Assembly: GCA_958295665.1 (NCBI GenBank)
Contig: OY282558.1
Span: 134,562,326-134,626,325, forward strand
Length of the DNA: 64,000 bases
From: Tipula vernalis
Taxonomy: Eukaryota; Arthropoda; Insecta; Diptera; Tipulidae
Reading direction: 5' to 3'
Shown: positions 37,466-49,166 of the stretch, piece after piece
How positions within the stretch are numbered: the stretch's first letter is position 1
Layout of the letters: every line of letters starts with the position of its first letter
Made by a program: the position numbers and the translations under genes
The notes under the pieces: generated by a model
Database searches by the model: none
What the model saw: only the letters and a program-made list of their open reading frames with translations
What the model was told of the DNA's origin: nothing

Positions 37466-38390
37466 TTATGTGTACCGAATGAAATTTGTGATTCCCAAAT
37501 TTATATTACCTCAAGAGTTACTGCGCAAAGGGAAAAAATAGTACCGTTGTTTTGTAGAAAAACAATTGAAAAAAAAACGAATAAACCACAAATTGTGCAT
37601 TTTTTATTTATTTCGAAATGGACGAATCAGAAGAAGAAAAACGTGACTTAATAATTAGATTGTGCTAAGGTCGTCCGGAGCATACTAATAAAAAAATTTC
37701 TAAATTTGCCGGTGTTTCCAATAATAGGGTAACAAATGTAAAAAATAAATTTCATTTCAATCTTTCTGTATCACCTAAGCCCGGATCCGGAGCAAAGAAA
37801 GGTGCTCCAAATAAAATGTTGGATCAGAAAATTGTAAGCGTCATTAACAAACATCCTTCGATATTTGTGCGGGATTTGACCAGAAAAACCAAAACAAGCT
37901 AAAACCAGAAATAATCTACGAACTCATAAGAAGTCAAAATCCCAAAAAGAAGTGTTGAACAATTTAATGGAGGGATAGATCGAGCAAAGAATCTTAACAA
38001 ATGGTTGAACGAACGGAAATATTCTTACATCGTAATGGACGACAAGACCTACGTCATTATGCATTTCTCAACACTTCCAAGCCCCTAATATCACATCAGA
38101 AAGAAAGATGAAGAACTGGACGAATCAGTTACTACCATAGCTGTTGAAAAATTTACAAATAGAAACGGGCATCTGCCAAAGTCACTAAAGATATCATCCA
38201 GAAGCAAACGGCTTCCATTCGGGAAAAGTGAATTTTCGCCGTAAAATGAACATAAAGTCGGAATAGCTATTTTTAATTAAAAAGTATAAAATATGTACAA
38301 CAAAACAATAAAAGAATAATAATGAATATGTATTGCCGTTTATTTTTAATTCTTCATTTACAAATCACAAATTTCATTCGGTACACATAA
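37466..38390 (+). mobile_element. Short Tc1/mariner-type (ITm) transposon with intact ends
   Basis: A 925-bp unit with TIRs of about 29 bp. The left end reads TTATGTGTACCGAATGAAAT and the right end is its reverse complement, running on through TTGTGATT. TA lies directly outside both ends (37464-37465 and 38391-38392), the expected duplicated target. It contains a broken transposase frame on plus. Confidence 0.85.
37618..38260 (+). pseudogene. IS630/Tc1/mariner-superfamily transposase, deleted
   Basis: Begins MDESEEEKRDLIIRLC, followed by an in-frame stop. It continues with a helix-turn-helix region (KKISKFAGVSNNRVTNVK) and the KSVRDLTRK-like linker (HPSIFVRDLTRKTK). After frameshifts the first catalytic region appears (KWLNERKYSYIVMDDKTYV), then TLPSP-stop-YHIRK and VEKFTNR. 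The MDD.TYV wording recalls insect ITm-type elements such as ITmD37E. The second half of the catalytic core, with the second Asp and the Glu, is largely deleted, which explains the short element. Non-functional. Confidence 0.7.
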
Positions 38391-38392
38391 TA

Positions 38393-38695
38393 ATATTTAT
38401 AAGGTAAGTGCATAAAGTGGTTACAACGAAAAGTTACTTGAGACCAATGTTGCCGACGGTAAACTTCTCGATGTTTGCAAATGCCTAATTAAGACCGCAT
38501 TCAGTTAATGAATTCACACTAATGAAGCACTGAACCTCCATGTTCATCTGGCGAATACTTTAACCAAAAGAGCTATAATACACATTTAATCTACCTTCAA
38601 TAAATGGCTAAGCCAAAACTACGGAACAAGAGCTCGTGCAGTTAGCTCAAAAAATGTTTATATTTAAATATAGCAATACTTATTATAGTTCTAAT
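38393..38695. other. Intron sequence between ITm element and satellite
   Basis: About 300 bp of moderately mixed sequence. A weak open stretch suggests old transposon coding text (for example LNEALNLHVHLANTL near 38510-38570), but I cannot assign it. Confidence 0.35.
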
Positions 38696-39663
38696 ACCAA
38701 GTCAGTAACAATGGTATGAAGTTTGTAGGTAATCGATTGAACTTCCATGTAACAAAATATAAAGAAAATTGTAGTAGCCGATTGATGATTGTAGTCGTCT
38801 GAGTTCGTGCCAGATATGCATAACCAAGCATCGCTAGGTAATAGATAGAACTTCCATATAATGAAATATAAAAAAATTGTGGTAACCGATTGTTGATTCT
38901 ATTCCTCTGAATTCATGCTAGATATGCATTACCAACCATCGCTTGGTATGGAGTTTGTAGGTAATGGATAGAACTTGAAATATAAACTAAAATGGTGGTA
39001 GCCGATTGTTGATTATAGTCGTCTGAATTTATGCTAGATATGCATCTGTTTTCATGATAGATTACATTACCAAGCATCGCTTGGTATGGAGTTAGTAGGT
39101 AATGGAAAGAACTTCCATACAACGAAATATAAATAAAATTGAAGTAGCCGATTGATGATTATATTCGTCTGAAATGATGCTAGATAAGCATTACCAAACA
39201 TCTCTTGGTATGGTGTTTGCAAAAATATAAAAAAAATCGTAATAGCCGATTTTTGATTATATTTTTTTTGATTTCATGCTAGATAGCCATTACCATGCAT
39301 CGGTTTGTATGGAATTTGTAGGTAATGGATAGAACTTCCATATAATGAAATATAGTATAAAAAAAATTGTAGTAGCAAATTTTTGATTGTATTCGTCTGA
39401 AGTCATGCTAGATACGCATTACCAAGCATCTCTTGGTATGGAGTATGCAGGTAAAGGATAGGACTTCCATATGATAAAATACAAAAAAATTGTAGTAGCC
39501 GATTGTTGATTATAGTCGTCTGAATTTATGCTAAATATGCATTACCAAACATCGCTTTGTATGGAGTTTCTAGATAATGGATAGGACTTCCATATAACGA
39601 AATATAAAAAAAATTGTAGTAGCCGATTGTTGATTATATTCGTCTGAATTCATGCTAGATATG
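38696..39663 (+). repeat. ~122-bp satellite array, left part
   Basis: About eight monomers, spaced roughly 96-147 bp and most often 122. Each runs AGAACTTCCATATAATGAAA, a poly-A block, GTAGTAGCCGATTGTTGATT, TCGTCTGAATTCATGCTAGA, TATGCATTACCAAGC, ATCGCTTGGTATGGAG and TTTGTAGGTAATGG. Each monomer has a short dyad, TACCAAGC-ATC-GCTTGGTA. The array is cut at 39663 by the insertion of the 4.8-kb retrotransposon and resumes at 44457. Confidence 0.85.
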
Positions 39664-39909
39664 TGTTACATAATCATTCAAATAATTAATTAATGTTTAA
39701 TAATAGATGGCGGTAATAAATAACGAACGTATAAAGTAGTTAAATGTAACTAACTTCACATAGTTGATTGATGTATAGAAGACGGAAGTAAGAATGTAGT
39801 TGTTGTAAGAATGAAGTCACGTCGTGTAGACATAAATATAAAAGAAAGCTTGTCATAAAAACTAAAAAATTAAAATACTATTTTTTACTAACCATCATAT
39901 AAATAAACA
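39664..39909 (+). repeat. 5' LTR (246 bp)
   Basis: Starts TGTTACATAATCATTC, ends AAATAAACA. It contains an AATAAATAAC signal-like word. It differs from the 3' LTR at eight sites. Confidence 0.9.
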
Positions 39910-39926
39910 TGGTGTCAAGTGTGGGA
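39910..39926 (+). promoter_or_regulatory. Primer-binding site
   Basis: TGGTGTCAAGTGTGGGA begins directly after the 5' LTR. Many gypsy-type elements have TGGTGTCAGAAGTGGGA here, so this looks like a lightly mutated version. The tRNA is not identified. Confidence 0.6.
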
Positions 39927-40026
39927 TTTTAAAAGAAAAAGTGTCATTTGAATGAAAATAAGAAAATTTTTTGACAAATAAATAGATAAAAATAGTTAAA
40001 AAAGAAGTAAATAAAATACAAAAAGC

Positions 40027-40928
40027 ATGGCTGAAATTGGGGCGATGCCACCATTCAAATGTGATCCGGAGTGGAAAACTTGGTTGCAAATGTTTACGTT
40101 TTATGTAAAAAGTAATAATTACAATAATTTCTCGGATAAAAGAAAAAATGCAATTTTGCTAAGATGTATTGGCACAAAATATATCGAAATATTCAACACA
40201 TTTGGAGTCAATGAGGAGGAGGTCACATTGGAAGTTTTAACGCAACGATTCACCGATCATTTCCAACCTAAAAAAAACATAACGTTGGAACGACAAAAAT
40301 TATTTACGAGAACACAAAGTGCAGATGAGAATATAGAGGATTATTTAACTTGTATTACTAACATCGCGAAACAATGTGAATTCGGTGAACTGGAAAAGGC
40401 AATGATAAAGGATATATTCATCGCTGGATTAAACAAAAACCACGTCAGGGTTAAAGAGTCATTACTACTTTATGAAAAGCAAGACGAATTAGATTCGAAA
40501 ACGTTGCTGCAAGTTGCACGAAAAATCAAGATGGCGAGCGGTGAAGTAAAATCAACACCAGATCAGGTATTTGTAATTAATCAGTCAGGGGGCAATAATA
40601 TTTATAGAAATGTCAGTGGTAAATTTACAAACAATAAACAGAATAATCGACATCTTGATTCGAATAGAGATTTCAGTAAAAATAGTCAACAGTTAATAAG
40701 AAAAACAATTTTAATTTTAATACATCAAATGTCAATAACAAGAATGTTAGTCAAAATAGAATTGTTGGGAATAGTAACGAGAAACGACCTTGTAGTCGAT
40801 GCGGACAGTTTCACAAATATATTTGTCCAGTAGCTAATGTAGAGTGTAGATATTGTAAAAAAAAGATTCAATTTGCTAAATATTGTTTTAAACTAGTAAA
40901 AAAGATTAATATACATAGTCGAAACTGA
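40027..40928 (+). pseudogene. Gag, frameshifted near its end
   Basis: Starts MAEIGAMPPFKCDPEWKTWL. The capsid-type domain is visible through about residue 170 (NAILLRCIGTKYIEIF, LTQRFTDHFQP and KKNITLERQKLFTRTQSADE). Near 40700, in an A-run, one base has been lost or gained and the authentic frame shifts. In the shifted frame two knuckles follow: CSRCGQFHKYIC and CRYCKKKIQFAKYC. The second has Gln where CCHC knuckles have His. The unshifted frame runs on to 40833 without meaning. Confidence 0.8.
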
Positions 40929-40989
40929 CAATTCGAATCAAGATGGCAAACAACAACAAAATAATTATTTTGTTGGTGTTCTTAAAGCA

Positions 40990-43900
40990 CATACGAATAA
41001 CAATAATATATGGTTAGTAGGTTTATTTATTAATGGAATTAAAATAGAGGCTCAAGTGGTCACGGGAGCACAAGTTAATATTATATCAGTACAAAATTTT
41101 GATAAATTAAATATTTGTAAATCAATAATTAAATACTCAGATAAAAAAATTTGTACGTTTAATGGTGAACAAATTCAGGTAATAGGATGTTGTGTTTTGG
41201 ATTGTTTAGTTTATGAAAAGAAAAGTGTAATTCAATTTATTGTGACGCGGGATAATTTTCAAACGGTTTTGGGTCTGGAAACAAGCGTTGAATTGGGTTT
41301 AGTCGCGAAGGCATTTCAGATCAATAAAGAGCAAGACGTTAGTGAATTGATAATTTGATATAAACATTTATTTTCGGGGCTAGGTACCCTACCAGTTCAG
41401 GCAAAAATAGTTATTGATCCATCAGCCTCACCGCTAATAGAATCTCCAAGAAAAGTTCCTTTTAGCTTATGTGGTCAACTCAAAGAAGAGTTAGATATGT
41501 AAGAATAAGGTAATAGTTCCAGTAATAGAAACTACTCAATGGTGTAATTCGTTAGTTTTAGTTTGCAAATCTCAAAATAGATTGCGGGTATGTTTAGACC
41601 CTAGAAATTTAAACAAAGCTATCTTAAGGTCTCATTATCCAATTCGTGATATAGAATTTATTCGTAGCAAATTAAATGGTGCGCAAGTTTTCACAACATT
41701 AGATGCGTATTCAGGGTTCTGGATGGTTCCATTAGAGGAAGAAAGTTCGAAATTATGCACGTTTAATACTCCTTTTCGTCGTTACCGATTTTTAAAATTA
41801 TCTTATGGTATATCTTCGGCACCGGAGATTTTTCATCGAATCATGTGCGAGATATTTCAGGATATACCTGGTGTCATAATTTATATTGACGATATTTTAG
41901 TTTATGGTAGAAATATGGAGGAACAGTATAATAATCTTTAATTAGTATTTGAGAAAGCTGCTGCTGTGGGTTTAAGATTTAATAAAGACAAATGTAAATT
42001 CGCACAACACAAGGTAACATACGTTGGTCATACGTTTAGTGCTAGAGGGATGTCAGCAGATACGAGAAAAATAGAAGCCATATTACAAATGCCAAGTCAA
42101 AAAAACAAGAAGGATCTTCAGAGATTCTTAGGCATGGTTAATTATTTAGGTGTCTTTATTCAGGATTTGTCGGAGAAAACGACAATATTACGACAGTTAT
42201 TAAAAGGTGAAAATAATTTTACTGGGAATGAAAACTATGAACAAGCGTTGAAAGAACTTAACAAAAAGTAGCTGAAGTTTCAATCTTATCACATTATAAT
42301 GTTAATGAAAGCATCACCTTATCAGTAGATGCATCACAGTTTGCTCTAGGTGCTGTAGTCCTTCAAAACAATAAACCTTTAGCTTATGCTTCGAAATGCT
42401 TAACAGAAACTCAACAAAGGTACGCTCAGATAGAAAAAGAGCTATTATCGATTGTGTTTGGGTGTGTAAAGTTCCACCAATACATTTATGGGAATGAAGT
42501 ACAGGTTCAAACTGACCATCAGCCTTTAGTCACGCTATTCAAAAAGCCACTGTCAGAAGTACCGATACGAGAAAATACCGATACCGAAAATATGATTTAA
42601 ACGTTCAGTACAAGCCAGGTAAATTAATGGTAATAGCCGATACTTTATCCCGTGCCCCATTATTGGATTTAAACGTAGATGAGTTGGATGATGACATAAA
42701 AATAAGCGTCAATATAATTATTCCAAAAATTTGTCACTGTCTCAAGAACAAATTAATAGTCTTAAGTTACATACCGCACAGGATAATGAGTTAGCATTAT
42801 TGAAACAATTCTATATGACGAATTGGCCAAACTCAAAAAACGCAGTTCCAGATGTTGTCAAGTCATACTACAACATTCGCCATGAAATTCATACAGTAGA
42901 TGAGTTAGTCTTAAAGGGGGAAAACATTATAGTTCCGAAGAGTCTACGTAGAGAGATGTTAAACAGAAAGACACGAAAGTCATTTGGGAGTGGAGAAATG
43001 TATAAGATTAGCCAGAGAGTTTGTGTATTGGCCAAATATGTCAGCGGATATAAAAAATTTAATAGAAAGGTGTGAGATTTGTATGAAGTATTCAGCGAAT
43101 AATGCAAAACAACCACTTTTGCCATATGAAGTTCTTGACTTACCATTTTCCAAAGTAGCCGTAGATTTTTTCTCTTATAAAAGTAAGACATTCCTAATTC
43201 TCATCGACTATTATTCAAAATTTGTTAAATTAGCTGAACTATCATCAGGATACTCCGCTTCCCAAGTAATCATGAAATTAAAGTCCATCTTTGCTAGATT
43301 CGGTATACCACAAATTCTTATGTCAGATAACGGTCCTCCCTTTACATCGAAAGAGTTTTTGAATTTCTTTACTGATTGGGAAATCCAACATATAACGTCT
43401 AGCCCTCATCATTCTAAAAGTAATGGTTTAATGGAAAATGCAGTTAAGACAGTAAAGAATTTGCTCTATAAATGCGACGAGGAAGGTAAAGATCCTTATT
43501 TAGCTTTGCTACATTTAAGAACTACACCCAAGAAAGATTTATTTGCACCATCGGAATTACTCATATCAAGACTATTACGAACTAAGTTGCCTAGTCATAC
43601 TAAAAAACTCATACCAAAGTTAGTCGATTCAAAAGTATATAAAGAACGTGTAGAGAATATGCAAGAGAAAATGAAAACTCAACATGACAGAAATGCAAGA
43701 TGCTTGTTATCAGATCTTAAGTTGAATCAAGAAATTTATTTTAAGAAGGAACCGAATTCCTTCTGGACGAAAGGGAAAATGGTAGAAATACTTACAGATC
43801 CTAGATCTTATTGAGTATTATCTAAGGATAATGTAGTTTATCGCAGAAACAGAATACATATTAAAGAGCGTCATGGAAATAATCCAAATAAACCAATTTA

Positions 43901-44024
43901 TCAGAATACGAAAGAAACACAACCTCCTAATACCAAACAGAGAGTTTATGAGTTTGAAGAGTTGAGTTTTAATACAACTCGTCAGAAAAGAAGTATTAAG
44001 AGACCAGTAAAACTTGATTTGTAG
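40990..44024 (+). pseudogene. Pol: protease, RT, RNase H, integrase, several frameshifts
   Basis: The protease reads QVVTGAQVNIIS near 41055-41090, with Val in place of the catalytic Asp. RT: VCLDPRNLNKAI, FTTLDAYSGFWMVPL, LSYGISSAPEIFHRI and YIDD at 41882-41893, with a stop at about 41941. RNase H: LSVDASQFALGAVV, YAQIEKELLSIVFG and QTDHQPLVTLF. Integrase: zinc-binding HESHLGVEKC...CEIC, then AVDFF, SDNGPPF and GLMENAVK, with exactly 35 residues between the second Asp and the Glu (D35E). A basic tail (TTRQKRSIKRPVKLDL) ends at 44024. Frame breaks lie near 41500, 42271, 42590 and 42965, with a stop at 43814. Confidence 0.85.
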
Positions 44025-44197
44025 CTTTAAGTAAAACAATTTTTGATTATATTGTTATTAATAATTAATTTTATTTTAAAATAAGATTTATACTAATAGT
44101 CACATAAGTTTGAATTTAAAAATAGTGACATTAAGTTATATAATATTACTTATAGTTTAAAGTGAATTGTATTGTTAATTGAATCAAAATTTCTTAT

Positions 44198-44210
44198 AAA
44201 GAAAAGGGCG
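44198..44210 (+). promoter_or_regulatory. Polypurine tract
   Basis: AAAGAAAAGGGCG lies directly before the 3' LTR start, in the right place to prime plus-strand DNA synthesis. Confidence 0.7.
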
Positions 44211-44456
44211 TGTTACATAATTATTTAAATAATTAATTAATGTTTAATAATAGATGGCGTTAATAAATAACGAACGTATAAAGTAGTTAAATGTAACTAA
44301 CTTCACATAGTTGATTGATGTATAGAAGACGGAAGTAAGAATGTAGTTGTTATAAGAATGAAGTCACGTTGTGTAGACATAAATATAAAATAAAGCTTGT
44401 CATAAAAACTAAAAAATTAAAATACAATTTTTTACTAACCACCATATAAATAAACA
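44211..44456 (+). repeat. 3' LTR (246 bp)
   Basis: Starts TGTTACATAATTATTT, ends AAATAAACA, the same length as the 5' LTR, and is followed by the duplicated ATATG. Confidence 0.9.
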
Positions 44457-46075
44457 ATATGCAATTCCAAACATCGCTTTGTATGGAGTTTCTAGGTAAT
44501 CGCTAGAACTTCCATATGATGAAATTTACAACAATTTTTAGTAGCCGTTTGTTGATTATAGTTTTCTGAAATCATTATAGATATACATTACCAAGCATCG
44601 CTTTGTATAGAGTTTGTAGATAAAGGATAGAACTTCCATATAACGAAATATAAAAAAAATTGTAATAACCGATGGTAGATTATGTTTGTCTGAATACATG
44701 CTAGATATGCATTACCAATAATCGCTTGGTATAGAGTATGTAGGTAAATGATAGAACTTCCATATAATGAAATATAAAAAAAATTGTTGTAGCCAATTTT
44801 TGATTATATTCGTCTAAAGTCATGCTAGATATGCATTACCAAGATTCCTTTTGCAAGGAGTTTGCAGGTAATGGATAGGACTTCCTTAAGATAAAACATA
44901 AAAAAAATTTTAGTCTCTGATTGTTGATTATAGTCGTCTGAATTCTTGTATGATATGCATTACCAAGCATTTCTGGGTATGGAGATTGTAGGTAATGGAT
45001 AGAACTTCCATATGAGGAAATATAAAAAAAATTGTAGTAGCCGATTTTTCATTACAGTCTTCTGAATTCATGCTACATAAGCATAACCAAGCATCTCTTG
45101 GTATGGAGTTTGTAGGTAATGGATAGGACTTCCATATGACAAAATATAAAAAAAATTATAATAGCCGATTGTTGAATATAGTCGTCGGAAGTTATGCTAG
45201 ATATGCATTAACAAACGTCGCTTTGTACGGAGTTTGCATAGATAATGCATAGAACTTCCATATGATTAATATAAAAAATATTGTAGTAGCCGTTTGTTGA
45301 TTATAGTTGTCTGAAATCATTATAGATATACATTACCAAGCATCGCTTTGTATAGAGTTTGTAGGTAATGGATACAACTTCCAAATAACGAAATATAAAG
45401 AAAATTGTAATAACCGATGGTAGATTATATTCGTCTGAATTCATGCTAGATGTGCATTTCCAAACATCGCTTTGTATGGAGTTTGTAGGTAATGAATAGA
45501 TCTTCCATATGAAGAAATATTAAAAAAGTCGTAGGATCTGAATGTTGATTATAGTTGTGGAAGTTATGCTAGATATGCATTAACAAACGTCGCTTTGTAT
45601 GGAGTTTGTAGGTAATCGCTAGAACTTCCATATGATGAAAGTTAAAAAAAATTGTGGTAGCAGATTGTTGATTGTAGTCGTCTGAATTCTTGCTTGATAT
45701 GCATTACCAAGCATCCCTTGGTATCGAGTTTGCCGGTAAAGGATAATTATTTCATACGAGAAATATAAAAAAAATTGTAGTATCCGATTTTTGATTATTG
45801 TCGTCTGAATTTATGATAGATGTTCACTTCCAATCATCGCTTGGTATAGAGTTGGTAGGTAATGGATTGAACTTCCATATAGTGAAATATAAAAAAAATT
45901 GTATTAGCTGTTTGTTGGTTATAGTCGTCTGAATGCATGCCTGATATTCATTACCAAACATTGCTTTGTATGGAGGATGTATGATGGCTAATATTTTTTT
46001 ATATTTCATCATATGGAAGCTCTATTCATTACCTACAAACTCTTTTCACATATGACTTCATACGACTATAACCGA
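44457..46075 (+). repeat. ~122-bp satellite array, right part, last unit inverted
   Basis: About twelve more monomers of the same family as 38696-39663. The final one (about 45985-46060) lies in the opposite orientation: TTCATCATATGGAAGCTCTA and TTCATTACCTACAAACTC are reverse complements of monomer text. Confidence 0.85.
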
Positions 46076-47952
46076 CAATTTTAATTTAAAGATTTTTTTG
46101 AACGATAAAAAAATTCATGCAATAGAATTTTTTTCGTGATGACATCACAATATATCGTAACAGAACTATTTTTTTTCGGGATGGTATTAATAAATATTGT
46201 GATATTCTTATATTAGCGTAGCCATTGATTTTTTTCGGGATATTTTTCGGGCTAACTTCACATAAATCGGAACAAGTTATTCTGACATTCCCACTACAAT
46301 CATACTTGTAATTAAACTCATAAAACATTATAGTCCATTTTTTCAGTGTTATTAAAATTATTCCGCTGTAAGATATTAACAACAATAGTTAATCCGTCTT
46401 ACCGAAGATTCACACAGATAGAACATTGAGGTCCTGAAAATAACCTTGGCCTTCCACACAAAACTGTCCATGCAATAAATTTTTCATAAATCAACGTGGC
46501 AGCAGGTGAATAAAATCATTCTACTAGTAGAAAATCTTTATTGTTTTTAGAAAAATAAAGTATTGAGCTTTAAGCTTCTGGGATTTCTCTTGTGTAACAG
46601 AGAGTGATTCAAAATGGTATACTAATAACAGGTAAAAGCTTTTATCTAGCTTTGTAAATTAGCACTTAAAGTACCAATTACAAAAGTTTTATGAGAGCTT
46701 TTAAAACCATTATGGAGAAATCCCGTAATTTCAGTAATTAGTGTTCTGCGGTTATGAATTTGTGGGCTTTTGCCATTCATATCTGACCACTAAAGCATAA
46801 AAAACTGAAGAGCGTTCCGTTTTTTAAACTTGTAAATAATGAAATCTAAAGCATGTTAAAAATCCGTGATTTTGATCTGAAGATTTAATGTTCAATTTTT
46901 TTATTAATACATGTAAACGATTGTAAGTTCATTAAAGTTTAACAGATTTTTTATTGATCAAGTTATTAGTTTATTCACGAAAAAAACGTGTTTATCCCCC
47001 CAGTTTAATCGGACAGTATTACATTATCGTGCTTAGATAATTACGTCATTTCAACTGATTACAAACTTTTTATTTCGCTTTTTCGCTCTTTCTGTAGAGC
47101 CATATCATCGTCACGATGACGACATCGGACACGTTTATCATGATAATGTGAATATTTTATAACAGTAGCAAAAAAAAATTCATTTATGAATACTAAGCAG
47201 ATAAAACAAAAAGAGAACCAACTGAAAATGAACTGACATTGTGATATATAATCTGATAAGAGGCATTTTATAATTTTTGTGTTATTCCAGCTATACCACT
47301 GAAACAACAACAACACCAAACAAAGAACCGATTTTTTCACATAATTTCCAAAAAAAATAATGAAAAATGTTTTTATCTCTTGATTATTCTAATTTATAAC
47401 CATGTTTCAGTAGACGCACACACTAACAAACAAAATATACATTTATATAATCAACCAAAAACTATTATATGTATGTCGAATACTGGAACACTATATTTTA
47501 GTAAACAACAGATGGTTTTAAGTATATATGTATATAGTAGAACAATAAAGTTTGAGATTTCATAGTTTCAAAACCGGACTGCATCCATATTCGTTGTATT
47601 TCAACATGGAGCACCATTGGTAAGATAATTGATTGTATCATTGAGATTTTGTATTCTACATAGCTATCTACCATACGCTATACGTATACAACATATATAG
47701 GTGTGCGCTACACGTAGATAAATCATTTTTCTGCCATAGACACATAATCATAAAGCGAAAGGAAAATGGAAAATTATTTTATTTATGGATGCTGCTTCCC
47801 TGCTTTACTGTCGGATATGAAGCTTTCTATACAATAAGCACATAGAGCGTATACTGATATCAAATGATACACACAGCAATGATGAGATATTATAAAATAT
47901 TGCGAGAGACGTTGAATTTTAATTATTTAAAAACGATTGCATTTACTCTTAC
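46076..47952. other. Intron sequence, no gene seen
   Basis: A/T-rich, with no transposon termini recognised. The 93-residue minus frame at 47059-47340 is hydrophobic then Lys/Arg-rich and shows no family features. Confidence 0.5.
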
Positions 47953-48015
47953 CTGAATATTTCCTCGTCTAAATTATCCTTTAAAGCATCGTAACTGACG
48001 CTGCACGGTAAAACA
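47953..48015 (-). CDS. DUF389 gene exon (63 bp)
   Basis: Acceptor TTTTCCAG precedes 48015 and donor GTAAG follows 47953. The exon adds one base to a split codon, then VLPCSVSYDALKDNLDEEIF and two bases (AG). Those two bases combine with the first G of the exon at 14438 to give Arg. The upstream exon at 56065-56237 ends with two bases, which this exon's first T completes to Ser. The exact phase match at both sides and the acidic linker sequence support it despite its small size. Confidence 0.8.
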
Positions 48016-48481
48016 CTGGAAAATAGAAAATAAATATTGAAAAAAAAAACAAAAAAAAAAAAACTTATCAACGATAAATAACCGGCAGTGATATATGAAA
48101 AGTAAATTTAATAATTTTCCTGTCTATTTGTCTGTATGTGTGTGTGTCGGTGTATCCGTAGGAGGGACCGGATATTTTTTGTTCAATCAATAAAATGAAC
48201 GAGTAAGATCATATTTCTGAAAGCGATTCTCGAACGGATTTAATATTTCCAGGATTTCCTTTGAAACACACTAGGATAATTTAGAGCAAAATAGATTGAT
48301 GTGTCAATAGGGAAAGAAATGCGTCCTGTTATAAAATTTTAAAATTTTATAGAATTGATTGGTTTTTCACCAATGGAGTAAAGGTAGAGTAGAAATATTT
48401 TATCATTTAACTGAATTCTGTAAATTTATTGAAAAATTTTTTTTTTTACATTTTTTTTTTAGATTTGGTATATCAGACAAT
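48016..48481. other. Intron sequence, no gene seen
   Basis: Poly-A near 48040 and a short TG-rich run near 48135; otherwise A/T-rich with nothing recognised. Confidence 0.45.
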
Positions 48482-48720
48482 TCAATCGGTTGGTCCATCA
48501 AACCTTTCAATAATATCTAGGCTAAAAGTTTCTTCCAACTTGGCCTGTAGTTTCTCTTCATATATCCCATGGGCCCAATTGTTTTTATATAATTTATTTG
48601 GGTCATACTTTTCTATAACCAATCGATTTGGAAAAGTTATCCTCCCAAAGAAATGGTTAAATTCATTGTAAATGGCACTCGAATCAGGGATAACCACACC
48701 CGAACCCTTCCAACTATATA
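48482..48720 (-). pseudogene. Unidentified coding remnant
   Basis: The minus strand reads a protein-like stretch: KGSGVVIPDSSAIYNEFNHF, GRITFPNRLVIEKYDPNKLY, KNNWAHGIYEEKLQAKLEET, FSLDIIERFDGPTD, then stop. Its composition is that of a real globular protein rather than translated A/T repeat. The G/C content is higher than in flanking intron DNA. I do not recognise the family. It could be a host pseudogene, an exon of a nested gene, or viral/transposon text. Confidence 0.4.
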
Positions 48721-49166
48721 TCTTTAATTCAGGTTGACTACGGAAGTCCAGTTGTTATATATTGCATTACACGGTTAAACATGGAACTGTTGTTAATTCT
48801 GACTAATTTTCGGTTGTAGAGAGGAGACGATATACACCCCGATCCAAATGGGATTCATGAGTTAACAGAAATCAAAATGGTTTGTTTTTCGGCCCCGTTT
48901 CAAACTTCTAGTGTCGATGAAACAACAATTTATTGAGAATTTTAACAAAAGTGAATCTATATGATTTTAGTATCGCCGTGGCGGATCAAAACAATAAAAT
49001 GCACAACGAATAACACCGGTAACAAAAGATATTTGGGACAGGTCATTTTGCAACAAAATAAAATGGTATACATTACCGCCTAGGTTAATACAAGTGGCTT
49101 TGACTCAAATAGTCCTACGATGGAGTTCCCAAGAAATTCTACCTCATAATTTTGTTAAGCATCATC

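Larger units (their letters stand above)
39664..44456 (+). mobile_element. Nearly full-length Ty3/gypsy retrotransposon in the satellite
   Basis: 4,793 bp with two 246-bp LTRs, a 5-bp target duplication ATATG (39659-39663 and 44457-44461), a primer-binding site, a polypurine tract and gag-pol in order. There is no env. Integrase and RT wording suggests the mag-like side of Ty3/gypsy, but the clade needs a tree. I count eight substitutions between LTRs (about 97% identity), consistent with the multiple frameshifts in gag-pol. Confidence 0.9.

Noticed and set aside
38696..46075. CRISPR-like repeats
   Set aside because: Monomers are contiguous ~122-bp satellite units with no unique spacers of even size, in a eukaryotic intron.
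47059..47340. Minus-strand frame with a hydrophobic start resembling a signal or membrane segment
   Set aside because: No domain, no conserved-looking sequence, and T-rich DNA yields such hydrophobic stretches by chance.
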